Under the pieces are notes generated by a model. That model made no database searches and was not told where the DNA came from. It was given only the letters and a program-made list of their open reading frames with translations. DNA of 64,000 nucleotides, from the NCBI RefSeq assembly GCF_023227875.1, contig NZ_JALOCH010000001.1:124001-188000 (forward strand), given 5' to 3'. This document shows positions 17,643 through 24,905 of this stretch, one piece after another. Source of the stretch: Methanoregula sp. (GTDB lineage: Archaea; Halobacteriota; Methanomicrobia; Methanomicrobiales; Methanospirillaceae). The position numbers and the translations under genes were made by a program. How positions within the stretch are numbered: position 1 is the first letter of the stretch; every line of letters begins with the position of its first letter.

Positions 17643-18365
17643 ATGCAACCACAATACCAGATGGGATATGACCGGGCCATTACCGTATTTTCACCCGACG
17701 GAAGGCTCTACCAAGTAGAGTATGCCCGGGAGGCTGTTAAACGCGGGACCACGGCAGTTGGAATCAAGGCAAAGGACGGCGTCGTGCTGATTGTTGACAA
17801 ACGCGTGAGCTCCAAGCTCCTCGAAGCTTCGTCCATCGAGAAAATCTTCAAGATCGACGAGCACATCGGGGTTGCATCGAGCGGCCTTGTCGGCGATGCC
17901 CGTGCGCTCGTGGACCGGGCACGCGTGGAATGCCAGATCAACCGCGTATCCTACGATGAACCGATCGAGGTCGAGGCGCTCAGTAAGAAACTCTGCGACC
18001 ACATGCAGAACCTCACCCAGTACGGCGGCATCCGCCCGTACGGTACGGCCCTCCTGATTGCGGGCGTGAGCGACGGGGAATGCCGGCTCTTCGAGACGGA
18101 CCCCTCCGGTACGCTCCTTGAGTACAAGGCGACCGGTATCGGCATTGGCCGCCCTGCCGTCATGAAAGTATTCGAGGAAGAATACAACCCTGAATCCGAG
18201 GTCAAGGATGCCATCCTTCTGGGGCTCAAGGCGCTCCATTCGGCTACCGAAGGCAAGTTCGATGTCGACACGGTCGAGATCGGCGTCATCGGCAAAGACA
18301 AGCCCGCCTTCCGGAAGATGAGCCCGGAAGAAGTCGCCTCGTTCGTGGAGCAGTTCAAGCCGTGA
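17643..18365 (+). CDS. psmA: proteasome subunit alpha
   Basis: A 240-residue alpha subunit of the archaeal 20S proteasome. The N-terminus MGYDRAITVFSPDGRL followed by YQVEYAREAVKRGTTAVG is the family signature; this N-terminal segment forms the gate of the outer ring. Alpha subunits are non-catalytic and dock the PAN ATPase. It starts directly after rnp2, with a possible own promoter, and is followed four bases later by the SBDS gene. Confidence 0.97.
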   Translation: MQPQYQMGYDRAITVFSPDGRLYQVEYAREAVKRGTTAVGIKAKDGVVLIVDKRVSSKLLEASSIEKIFKIDEHIGVASSGLVGDARALVDRARVECQINRVSYDEPIEVEALSKKLCDHMQNLTQYGGIRPYGTALLIAGVSDGECRLFETDPSGTLLEYKATGIGIGRPAVMKVFEEEYNPESEVKDAILLGLKALHSATEGKFDVDTVEIGVIGKDKPAFRKMSPEEVASFVEQFKP

Positions 18366-18369
18366 TCGT

Positions 18370-19074
18370 ATGATACCGCTCGACCACTCCGTGGTAGCCC
18401 GGCTCGACAGCTTCGGGGAACGGTTCGAGATCCTCGTTGATCCGGACAAGGCTGCGCTGGTCCGGCAGGGCCAGCCGGTGGAGATCGAGGATGTGGTAGC
18501 GGCGCTCAATGTTTTTGGTAATGCCTCGAAGGCGACACGGGCATCCGATGAGGCGCTGATGAAGGTCTTCCACACCACGGACTTTAATGCCGTGGCGCGA
18601 AAGATCATCGAGAAAGGCGAGATCCACCTGACGGCCGAACAACGGAAGCGGATGGTGGATGAGAAGCGCCGACAGGTAATCACCTTTATTGCACGGAATT
18701 CCATCAACCCCCAGACCGGTCACCCCCATCCCCCGACACGGATCGAGATGGCGATGGAAGAGGCCCGGGTGAATATCGACCCGTTCAAGCACCTCGATGA
18801 ACTGGTGAAGGAGACGGTCAAGGCCCTGCGCCCGCTCCTCCCGATCCGGTTCGAGGAACTCCGGCTGGCAATCAAGATCCCGCCGGACTTCGCCGCGAAA
18901 GCATACGGCGATATCGCTGCTGGGTCCACCATGGAAAAAGACGAGTGGCTCAAGGACGGCTCGTGGGTCTGCGTGGTGCGGATCCCGGCCGGGATCCAGG
19001 GTGAGTTCTACGACCTCATCAACAAGCTCTCCAAGGGCGAGGGGCAGGTCAAGATCCTCAATCAAGTATATTAG
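18370..19074 (+). CDS. sdo1: ribosome maturation protein SBDS/SDO1 homologue
   Basis: A 234-residue protein with the three-domain SBDS layout: an N-terminal FYSH domain (ARLDSFGERFEILVDPDKA), a central helical domain with AEQRKRMVDEKRRQVITFIA, and a C-terminal ferredoxin-like domain. In eukaryotes SBDS with EFL1 releases eIF6 from the large subunit; the archaeal protein is thought to act in ribosome maturation. It lies four bases after psmA and before L37Ae, the conserved archaeal arrangement. Confidence 0.95.
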   Translation: MIPLDHSVVARLDSFGERFEILVDPDKAALVRQGQPVEIEDVVAALNVFGNASKATRASDEALMKVFHTTDFNAVARKIIEKGEIHLTAEQRKRMVDEKRRQVITFIARNSINPQTGHPHPPTRIEMAMEEARVNIDPFKHLDELVKETVKALRPLLPIRFEELRLAIKIPPDFAAKAYGDIAAGSTMEKDEWLKDGSWVCVVRIPAGIQGEFYDLINKLSKGEGQVKILNQVY

Positions 19075-19117
19075 CCCGGAGGACAAATAAAAGAAGACAG
19101 ATCGGTGGGTTTCCATC

Positions 19118-19411
19118 ATGGCAAAGTCTACACTGAAAGCAAAGGGAAAGGTAACCGGCAGCGCAGGACGCTTCGGCTGCAGGTATGGCAGGTTCGTCAG
19201 GAAGAGGGTATGCGACATCGAGAAGATCTCGCGCGCTCTCCACCGCTGCCCCAAGTGCGACATGGAATCCGTTGCACGGAAGGGTACGGGCATCTGGGAA
19301 TGCCGCAAGTGCGGGTACAAATTTGCCGGCGGCACATACCAGCCGGTAACCCCGACCATGAAGATCGCACAGCGTGCGATCGACCGGACAACCGAAGAGA
19401 TCAGGAAATAA
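19118..19411 (+). CDS. rpl37ae: 50S ribosomal protein L37Ae
   Basis: A 97-residue zinc-ribbon ribosomal protein. GRFGCRYGRFVRKRV at the N-terminus and the two CxxC pairs, CPKCDMES and CRKCGYKFAGGTY, are diagnostic of L37Ae (eL43). It is spaced 43 bases after SBDS and 14 bases before the RNA polymerase subunit P gene, so it belongs to the same operon. Confidence 0.96.
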   Translation: MAKSTLKAKGKVTGSAGRFGCRYGRFVRKRVCDIEKISRALHRCPKCDMESVARKGTGIWECRKCGYKFAGGTYQPVTPTMKIAQRAIDRTTEEIRK

Positions 19412-19425
19412 ACGGTATATTCGCT

Positions 19426-19560
19426 ATGGCAAGTACCTACAAGTGTGCACGGTGCAAGCAGAAAGTCGAGATCGACGTCAACGTGCGGTGTCCCTACTGT
19501 GGCCACCGGATCCTGTTCAAGGAACGCGGTGCGGCGATCAAGGAACTGAAAGCCCGTTAA
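19426..19560 (+). CDS. rpoP: DNA-directed RNA polymerase subunit P (Rpb12-like)
   Basis: A 44-residue protein beginning MASTYKCARCKQKVEID. The zinc ribbon has CxxC (Cys7, Cys10) and CPYC pairs and continues RILFKERG, the signature of archaeal RpoP/eukaryotic Rpb12. It is complete despite its size. The order L37Ae-rpoP-pcc1-prefoldin beta is common in euryarchaea. Confidence 0.95.
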   Translation: MASTYKCARCKQKVEIDVNVRCPYCGHRILFKERGAAIKELKAR

Positions 19561-19632
19561 GCGCACGGAACCGGGCTCCGGCCCGGAAATATCTATATCT
19601 GTTTTTTATCACTACTCTGGAGAGGGTACCCT

Positions 19633-19881
19633 ATGTCGCAGCACAAAGCCGTCTTCCGGTTTACCACAGAACATGCCAGCAGGATCTACCAGTCGCTGGT
19701 ACCGGAACTGGAAGACGAGGTGAACCCCCGGTCGGTCGTTACCTGCCGTCTCGAAGGGACCGACACGCTCATCCTGACGGTAACGGCACAGGACACCTCA
19801 TCGCTCCGTGCTGCGCTCAACATGTACCTGCGGCTCGTGAACGTGGCCTACGAAGTGAATGGTCTGGCCGGGAAAACCTGA
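19633..19881 (+). CDS. pcc1: KEOPS complex subunit Pcc1
   Basis: An 82-residue protein with the single-domain Pcc1 fold (FRFTTEHASRIYQSLVPE, then TCRLEGTDTLILTVTAQDTSSLRAALNMYLRL). Pcc1 dimerises and docks Kae1 in the KEOPS complex that makes the t6A37 tRNA modification. A TATA-like TATCTATATC lies about 40 bases upstream, so it may have its own promoter. Length is normal. Confidence 0.9.
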   Translation: MSQHKAVFRFTTEHASRIYQSLVPELEDEVNPRSVVTCRLEGTDTLILTVTAQDTSSLRAALNMYLRLVNVAYEVNGLAGKT

Positions 19882-19977
19882 GCCTGCGGCCTGCCCCCCG
19901 TTCTGCGGTGGATATGGGGATGTAAAGGAATAACCCTTTTTATCATCCGGCGCCGATATTCTCTACAGGAATTTATC

Positions 19978-20340
19978 ATGAACAATATCTCACCCAAGGT
20001 CCAGAACCAGCTGGGTATGCTCCAGCAGATCCAGCAGCAGCTCCAGAATATTCTCCAGCAGAAAGCCCAGTACGAGATGGCTGTCCGGGAAGCGAAGCGT
20101 GCACAGGAAGAGATCAGCGACGCAGCCGAAGACGCGGTCATGTACATGAGCGTCGGCACCGTGATGATGCAGAAGAAGAAAGCGGTCGTCAACGAGAAAC
20201 TCACCGAGAAGGTGGAGACCCTCGAGCTCCGCATCAAGTCCTTAGAGAAACAGGAGAAGATGATGCAGGACAAGTTCGAGCAGCTCCAGGGCCAGATCAA
20301 GGCGGCAATCGAGGGCAAGGGCGCCCCGAACGCAGCATAA
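19978..20340 (+). CDS. pfdB: prefoldin subunit beta
   Basis: A 120-residue, almost wholly helical coiled-coil protein rich in Gln, Glu and Lys (QNQLGMLQQIQQQLQNILQQ near the start). The central beta-hairpin region (VMYMSVGTVMMQKKKAVV) and the C-terminal coil KVETLELRIKSLEKQEKMM fit prefoldin beta, four copies of which join two alpha subunits to hold unfolded proteins for the thermosome. It is convergent with the leuA-type gene. Confidence 0.95.
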   Translation: MNNISPKVQNQLGMLQQIQQQLQNILQQKAQYEMAVREAKRAQEEISDAAEDAVMYMSVGTVMMQKKKAVVNEKLTEKVETLELRIKSLEKQEKMMQDKFEQLQGQIKAAIEGKGAPNAA

Positions 20341-20414
20341 ATCCTTTTTTCATCATCCTCCCGTAAATGACCCGGCGCACATCCGGAATTTGATCCTGAA
20401 AAAAGTGGATTTGT

Positions 20415-21935
20415 TTATACCCGGCTGACCAGGTTGATCGCGTTCACGAGCGCCTCGACCGACGAGAGGACGATGTCGTCGCCGCTCCCGCTGGCATCGA
20501 AGATCTTCCCGTGCTCGTCCTCGACTGCAATGGTCACGTGGCACATCGCGTCCGAACCGCCGGAGATCGCCTCGATGGAAAACTCCTTGAGCTGGAGTTT
20601 TGCGGGGGTGATCCCGAGGATCGCGTTCAGCGCTGCATCGACAGGACCGTTGCCTACCGATGAGAAGATGTGCTCTTTTCCGTTCACCATCGCCTTGACG
20701 CTGGCGGTCGGGATGACGTGGTTGCCGGTCATGATCGCAATGTCCTGGAGGTCGAGCGTCTTGTGGTTGAGCTCAATGCCCATGATGGACTCGGCGATCT
20801 CGTACAGGTCGGCGTCGGTAACCCGTTTGCCCTTGTTTGCCACGGCCTTGACTTTCTCGACGATCGCATCAAGCTGGGTGCCGTCCGGGTCGATGCGGAC
20901 ATCATGGAGCATCTGCTGCACCGCGTGCCGCCCCACGTGCTTCCCCAGCGTGAGCCTCCGGCGGTGACCGACCATCTCCGGGGTCATGATGCCCGGTTCG
21001 AAGGTGGCGGAATTCTGGAGCACGCCGTGCGAGTGGATGCCGCTCTCGTGCGAGAAGACATTCTCGCCCACCACCGGCTGGATGGGCGGGATCCCGAGGC
21101 CGGAGAACCGGGAGACGAGGCGGGAGGTCTCTACGAGACGCTCCTTTTTGATCCCGGTCTTTATCCGGTACATCGACTCCATGATCATCACGGTCTGGGC
21201 AAGGTCGGCGTTGCCGGCCCGTTCCCCGAGCCCGTTCACCGTCACCTGCACCTGCGAGGCACCGGCCTCGACCGCCGCGATGGTGTTTGCGACCGCGAGG
21301 CCGAAGTCATTGTGGCAGTGGACATCGATCGGGCACTTCACTTCCCGGTTGATGCGGGTGATGAGCGTCTTCATCGCGGACGGGGAGATCACTCCCACGG
21401 TGTCCGGCACGTTGATGATCGTGGCCCCGGCATCGGCAGCAGTCTGGAACACCTCGATGAGGTAGTCCCAGTCCGTCCGCGTCGCGTCCATTGCAGAGAA
21501 CATGCAGAGGTCCGAGCGCTTCCGGATGTAGCCGATGATGTCGGCTGTGATCCCGAGCACTTCCTTGCGGCTCTTGTTGATCGTGTTCTCCCGCTGGATA
21601 TCCGAGGTCGGGATGAAGACGTGCACCATGTCGACATTGCAGTCAAGGCAGGTGTCCACGTCAGCTTTCACGGAGCGGGCAAGCCCGCAGATCACTGATT
21701 CCAGGCCGAGATTTTTGATAGCGGTCACCGTCTCTTTCTCGGCTTTCGAAGATGCAGGGAACCCTGCCTCTATCGCGTGAACGCCGATTGCAGAGATCTG
21801 GCGGGCAATCTCAAGTTTCTGTTCAAATGTAAATGCAATACCGGGGGTCTGTTCGCCGTCACGTAACGTGGTGTCGAAAACAGTAACTTCTTCATGAGCA
21901 TAGCTATCGGTGAAGAAGACGATCCCCCGCAACAT
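20415..21935 (-). CDS. leuA: 2-isopropylmalate synthase (LeuA/CimA family)
   Basis: About 506 residues. The catalytic TIM barrel begins VTVFDTTLRDGEQTPG and includes the HCHNDFGLAVANT metal-binding segment, and a C-terminal LeuA dimer/regulatory domain follows (after about residue 380), ending AISGGSDAMCHVTIAV and SVEALVNAINLV. The regulatory domain argues for 2-isopropylmalate or (R)-citramalate synthase rather than the shorter homocitrate synthase AksA; the choice between the two cannot be made here. The ATG at 21935, just after AAGG, gives MLRGIVFFTDSYAHEEV; a longer frame upstream adds an unlikely N-terminus. Confidence 0.88.
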   Translation of the reverse strand: MLRGIVFFTDSYAHEEVTVFDTTLRDGEQTPGIAFTFEQKLEIARQISAIGVHAIEAGFPASSKAEKETVTAIKNLGLESVICGLARSVKADVDTCLDCNVDMVHVFIPTSDIQRENTINKSRKEVLGITADIIGYIRKRSDLCMFSAMDATRTDWDYLIEVFQTAADAGATIINVPDTVGVISPSAMKTLITRINREVKCPIDVHCHNDFGLAVANTIAAVEAGASQVQVTVNGLGERAGNADLAQTVMIMESMYRIKTGIKKERLVETSRLVSRFSGLGIPPIQPVVGENVFSHESGIHSHGVLQNSATFEPGIMTPEMVGHRRRLTLGKHVGRHAVQQMLHDVRIDPDGTQLDAIVEKVKAVANKGKRVTDADLYEIAESIMGIELNHKTLDLQDIAIMTGNHVIPTASVKAMVNGKEHIFSSVGNGPVDAALNAILGITPAKLQLKEFSIEAISGGSDAMCHVTIAVEDEHGKIFDASGSGDDIVLSSVEALVNAINLVSRV

Positions 21936-22046
21936 CCTTGCGAGTAACCATACAGAATTATTGGCATGCGGGTTATATAAACAATCGCTGCACCACATCC
22001 AGATCCGCGATTATTACGGCGCGAAATCCGTGAATCTTACGATACG

Positions 22047-22053
22047 TTTAATA
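22047..22053 (+). promoter_or_regulatory. TATA box of the tRNA-Tyr/tRNA-Asp unit
   Basis: TTTAATA preceded by CGATACG and followed by GGAAAC sits 31-38 bases before the tRNA-Tyr 5' end, the usual distance for an archaeal TATA box whose start site lies a few bases before a tRNA. Confidence 0.6.
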
Positions 22054-22084
22054 GGAAACTTGCCCTACATTAGTAGCGCAGTGC

Positions 22085-22190
22085 CCCGCCTTAACTCAGC
22101 CTGGTAGAGTGCGCGGCTGTAGATTGGTTTACCGTTAAAGGTAACTGCGCGGCTACCGCGATGTCCCCGGTTCGAATCTGGGAGGCGGGA
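22085..22190 (+). tRNA. tRNA-Tyr (anticodon GTA) with intron
   Basis: The cloverleaf can be drawn completely. The acceptor stem CCCGCCT (22085-22091) pairs with AGGCGGG (22183-22189), with A73 at 22190 and no encoded CCA. The D stem is ACTC/GAGT, the anticodon stem CGCGG (22112-22116) pairs with CCGCG (22156-22160), and the T arm is CCCGG-TTCGAAT-CTGGG. The anticodon loop reads CTGTAG, then a 32-base intron (about 22123-22154) at the canonical 37/38 site, then A38. The C1-G72 pair is the archaeal tyrosine identity element. Exact splice points are inferred from the canonical position. Confidence 0.92.
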
Positions 22191-22206
22191 TTAACTGTAC
22201 CAAAAT

Positions 22207-22279
22207 GCCCAGGTAGTGTAGTGGCCTATCATGATTGCCTGTCACGCAATCGACTCGGATTCGAATTCCGACCTGGGCG
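22207..22279 (+). tRNA. tRNA-Asp (anticodon GTC)
   Basis: The acceptor stem GCCCAGG (22207-22213) pairs with CCTGGGC (22272-22278), with discriminator G at 22279; CCA is not directly encoded (TCCA follows). The anticodon stem ATTGC/GCAAT encloses CTGTCAC, giving GTC for aspartate. The T arm carries TTCGAAT. It lies 16 bases after tRNA-Tyr and is probably processed from the same transcript. Its 3' end is duplicated about 610 bases downstream. Confidence 0.95.
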
Positions 22280-22289
22280 TCCACTTGCG
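22260..22289 (+). repeat. attL-like repeat: 3' end of tRNA-Asp and flank
   Basis: The 30 bases from the T loop of tRNA-Asp to ten bases past its 3' end (TTCGAATTCC, then GACCTGGGCG, then TCCACTTGCG) recur at 22871-22900 with 27 of 30 identities. The repeated part is exactly the kind of tRNA 3' segment used by archaeal integrases as an attachment site. Confidence 0.75.
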
Positions 22290-22396
22290 ATTTTTCTGTT
22301 TTTGCAGTAATTTTCCAATCTCATATGCCAGTATTCTCCAGCACAATGTATTTGATTTCCGGGTACTCATGTAACCGGTAGGAGTGGCAAAAAGCC

Positions 22397-22612
22397 ATGA
22401 AACTCGACATTATCCTGGAAGAGGAAGATGATGGTACCTACTCAGTGCACTGCCCTGCACTCAAGGGCTGCCACTCGCAGGGAACGTCCCGCGACGAAGC
22501 GCTGAAGAACATCCAGGATGCCATCGATCTCTACCTCGAAGTTTCACGGGAGATGGCAGAGAAGGTGGCAAAAGGCCAGCCAAAAAGTACGCTCGTTGAG
22601 ATTGCAGTATGA
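22397..22612 (+). CDS. hicB: HicB-family antitoxin
   Basis: A 71-residue protein with the HicB fold: the N-terminal MKLDIILEEEDDGTYSVHCP and the CHSQGTSRDEALKNIQDAI core (G-x-G-S/T-x-x-EA-x-x-N) are characteristic of HicB proteins. It lacks the separate C-terminal DNA-binding domain of longer HicBs, so it is the short form, which neutralises the toxin by direct contact. It overlaps hicA by four bases (ATGA). The unusual order with antitoxin first and its location between the tRNA-Asp duplication ends suggest a mobile cassette. Confidence 0.88.
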   Translation: MKLDIILEEEDDGTYSVHCPALKGCHSQGTSRDEALKNIQDAIDLYLEVSREMAEKVAKGQPKSTLVEIAV

Positions 22613-22830
22613 ATGGCGATCGCCTCCTCCCGGTTTCCGGCAGGGAGATGGTGAAGGTCTTTTCCCGGATTGGTTTCTCTGTTATCCGCCAGAGAGGAAG
22701 CCATATCGTGATGGCCCGTGGGGAAGAGATCCTTGTCATTCCTGATCATGAGGTAGTTGCAAAGGGCACGGAACGCGACCTGATCCGGGATGCGGGGCTC
22801 TCCGTTACTGAATTTAACCGGCTGCTGTGA
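22609..22830 (+). CDS. hicA: HicA-family mRNA interferase toxin
   Basis: A 73-residue HicA toxin. LPVSGREMVKVFSRIGF and RQRGSHIVMARG form the double-stranded-RNA-binding-like fold with the catalytic His in GSH. The ending (GTERDLIRDAGLSVTEF) is the family's C-terminal helix. HicA cleaves mRNA and is held in check by HicB, translated from the overlapping gene just upstream. The start ATG is fixed by the ATGA overlap. Confidence 0.9.
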   Translation: MNGDRLLPVSGREMVKVFSRIGFSVIRQRGSHIVMARGEEILVIPDHEVVAKGTERDLIRDAGLSVTEFNRLL

Positions 22831-22836
22831 TTGGGT

Positions 22837-22890
22837 ATGGTGTGATGGTTGCCCGTTATGCAGGCCCGTATTCGAATTCCAACCCCGGCG
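22837..22890 (+). pseudogene. degenerate tRNA-Asp-like remnant
   Basis: Upstream of the second repeat copy, similarity to tRNA-Asp continues through the anticodon arm: GATGGTTGCCCGTTATGCA lines up with GATTGCCTGTCACGCA of the intact gene. No 5' acceptor half able to pair with the 3' end is present, so it cannot be a functional tRNA. It is best read as a decayed tRNA-Asp copy left by integration or duplication. Confidence 0.55.
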
Positions 22891-22900
22891 TCCACTTGCG
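22871..22900 (+). repeat. attR-like repeat of the tRNA-Asp 3' end
   Basis: The second copy of the tRNA-Asp 3' segment (TTCGAATTCC, AACCCCGGCG, TCCACTTGCG) matches 22260-22289 at 27 of 30 bases. With the first copy it brackets the hicB-hicA pair, an interval of about 580 bases. Confidence 0.75.
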
Positions 22901-22911
22901 TTTTAAAAAAA

Positions 22912-24255
22912 TCAGGCATTCGGGTTCATAACCCGCCCGATGAAGAAGATGTTGCCGTTTTCCCGCTCCTGGATAATGAAAAGGAACGGGTGATCCGCTA
23001 CGAATGAGTATATTTTCGGTGGTGTCAAGGGGGCACTCTGCAGCTCCACAACGTCCGCCGTTGCCGCAGCAGCTTCCGTGCCTTTCTCGTTCACATCGAT
23101 GTAGGCCTTGTGGACGATCTTACTTATGAAAAGATATCGCGTCCCATCCATACCTGAGAAGTCAGCATAAGGAGAAAATGCGGTTGGCATTCCCATCTCT
23201 TCCAGTACGGTATTCATATCATACTGGGTCTCGATCCGGTATTTCGGAAGATAAATGTACACGTGTTCGCGTTTCAGTGAATCCCGCAATCCGGAAAGAT
23301 TCTTTGCATCAAGAGAATTTTCAACAACGGTCAGGTTATCCCCCTTTGGAAGGATCACCAGCATCGACAGGGCATTTCCGTTGTCGTGTAAATATGGCAT
23401 CTCAACGATCTGCAGAAGATCGTTCTCATAGTAGTTGAAGTAGATATGAGAATTCTCTTCAGCCATCATCTTCACGCGGACCTTCTCGTCCGGTGCGATG
23501 GTGAAATCTTTTTCAGACGTTTCATCCGGATTAAACTGCATTGCCCATGAACCATTGAAGTAAAGTGCGTTGGTTATTACGAGCCGGGTAAATGGATCCA
23601 CCGAACCTTTGGGGAGCAGTTCGGTTATTTTCCCTTCAGTCCTGTCTTCCACCCACTCGTTGATGGTAACCCGGGAGTCTTCCGGCGTATTGATAAAATC
23701 AAGATTGGTTGCATTCGCGTTGTAATAATGCTGGACGGTCTGCATATATTCCGGAAGAATATGATAGGTTTTCTCCGCCCAGAGCGCATTTGCCGTACTC
23801 AGGCGGTAGCTGGGATCGTCCTGGTTGATCCCGGAATTGATGTCATAATACTGCTGTCTCCGGATTTCGTTATCTGCCGGAAAGTGGAACACTGATGCAA
23901 TCTCGTCAGCGGTTTTCCCCCGGGCGCCTTCATAGGTCATGGCAAGTGCCGAAGACATACTGAAGGGAGAGAAGAATATGTTGCTCTCTTTATTTTCCGG
24001 AACATGCCGGATATGTGAATAGAGATCGAATGCAAACTGGTTATTCGCGTTCACCACGGCATTAGTTCCATCGGTAGCCGGTGTCGAATTGCAATCAGGA
24101 GTTGTTGGTGTTATTGTCGGAATGGCCGCAGATGTACTCATGGATTGGTTGGATGACGATACCTGAGTACATCCGGTAATCAGAATACCGGATATAATGA
24201 ATACGGTAAAAATCCCCTGCAGAAAAAAACCGTTCCTCATATGCAGGAGTTTCAT
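22912..24255 (-). CDS. secreted lipoprotein serpin (inhibitory-type serine protease inhibitor)
   Basis: A 447-residue serpin. A lipoprotein-type signal (GIFTVFIISGILITGC) and a Ser/Thr/Pro linker precede the serpin domain from about residue 70. Family hallmarks are NIFFSPFSMSSALAM, TANALWAEKT, VITNALYFNGSW and the ending HPFLFIIQERENGNIFFIGR. The hinge of the reactive centre loop, EKGTEAAAATA, has the small residues at P12-P9 that inhibitory serpins need; by alignment with antitrypsin P1-P1' is Gln-Ser. It is likely anchored outside the membrane as protection against foreign or own proteases. AT-rich TTAAAATTTAATA about 25 bases before the ATG suggests a leaderless transcript. Confidence 0.92.
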   Translation of the reverse strand: MKLLHMRNGFFLQGIFTVFIISGILITGCTQVSSSNQSMSTSAAIPTITPTTPDCNSTPATDGTNAVVNANNQFAFDLYSHIRHVPENKESNIFFSPFSMSSALAMTYEGARGKTADEIASVFHFPADNEIRRQQYYDINSGINQDDPSYRLSTANALWAEKTYHILPEYMQTVQHYYNANATNLDFINTPEDSRVTINEWVEDRTEGKITELLPKGSVDPFTRLVITNALYFNGSWAMQFNPDETSEKDFTIAPDEKVRVKMMAEENSHIYFNYYENDLLQIVEMPYLHDNGNALSMLVILPKGDNLTVVENSLDAKNLSGLRDSLKREHVYIYLPKYRIETQYDMNTVLEEMGMPTAFSPYADFSGMDGTRYLFISKIVHKAYIDVNEKGTEAAAATADVVELQSAPLTPPKIYSFVADHPFLFIIQERENGNIFFIGRVMNPNA

Positions 24256-24453
24256 TTTGCTATATAATAATTTGACTATTAAATTTTAACGTTAGAGAAA
24301 TATTCACCGCGCATCTCCAGATGCGGGATAATCGTTGTCTAGGGGGGTCAGATTGGATTTGAAAAAATGGATGGAGGGTGTGCGAGAGACCCCCCGCACA
24401 TCATCACCTGACAAATCTTCCGCTGCTATACTTGAAACGGGAATAAAAAAAGA

Positions 24454-24738
24454 TTAACTGGTGGGTGCCGGCTGTATCAGGAGACGCCCCCGGGACGTAA
24501 GCCGGAGGATGATCTCGCTGCTGGACTTCCCTCCGTCAAGATATCGCTTGGAGAGGAGGATCCTGACCCCGGACCTGACACTGCTCTCGCTGTGGCCGGG
24601 ATAGAGCGCCTGGACAACCTGGCTGATGTGGCAGCTCTGCTTGTCCGCGACTGCCTGGAGGATGTCAAGATGTACGGGCGTGGGCACAAATACCTCCGGA
24701 GTTTCAAAGGAAATTGCTTTCATGGTTACTTCTTTCAT
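24454..24738 (-). CDS. small winged-helix-like DNA-binding protein
   Basis: A 94-residue protein with a probable winged helix-turn-helix over residues of about 20-90: VHLDILQAVADKQSCHISQ, then a recognition-helix-like SESSVRSGVRILLSKRYL, and a wing (SEIILRLTSRGRLLI). The layout resembles small archaeal regulators with a 'restart' of wHTH proteins, but I cannot name the family. A second in-frame ATG at residue 6 could be the start. It stands alone with spacers on both sides. Confidence 0.6.
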   Translation of the reverse strand: MKEVTMKAISFETPEVFVPTPVHLDILQAVADKQSCHISQVVQALYPGHSESSVRSGVRILLSKRYLDGGKSSSEIILRLTSRGRLLIQPAPTS

Positions 24739-24905
24739 GTTACGTCCTGGTGATAATGAAAATTTGAATGGTCTCGGATGACCGAGAACAAATCACCATT
24801 ATAGTATATGCTGTATTAGATGAAGTAACCATGGTTGTGGGAGTTCCTTTCCTGAACGTGTGCTTTTCCCTCGGGCAGGATAAAAAAAAGATGGGCCTGA
24901 TCCGG

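Noticed and set aside
22837..22890. A second functional tRNA-Asp
   Set aside because: The 3' half resembles tRNA-Asp but no 5' half can form the acceptor or D stems.
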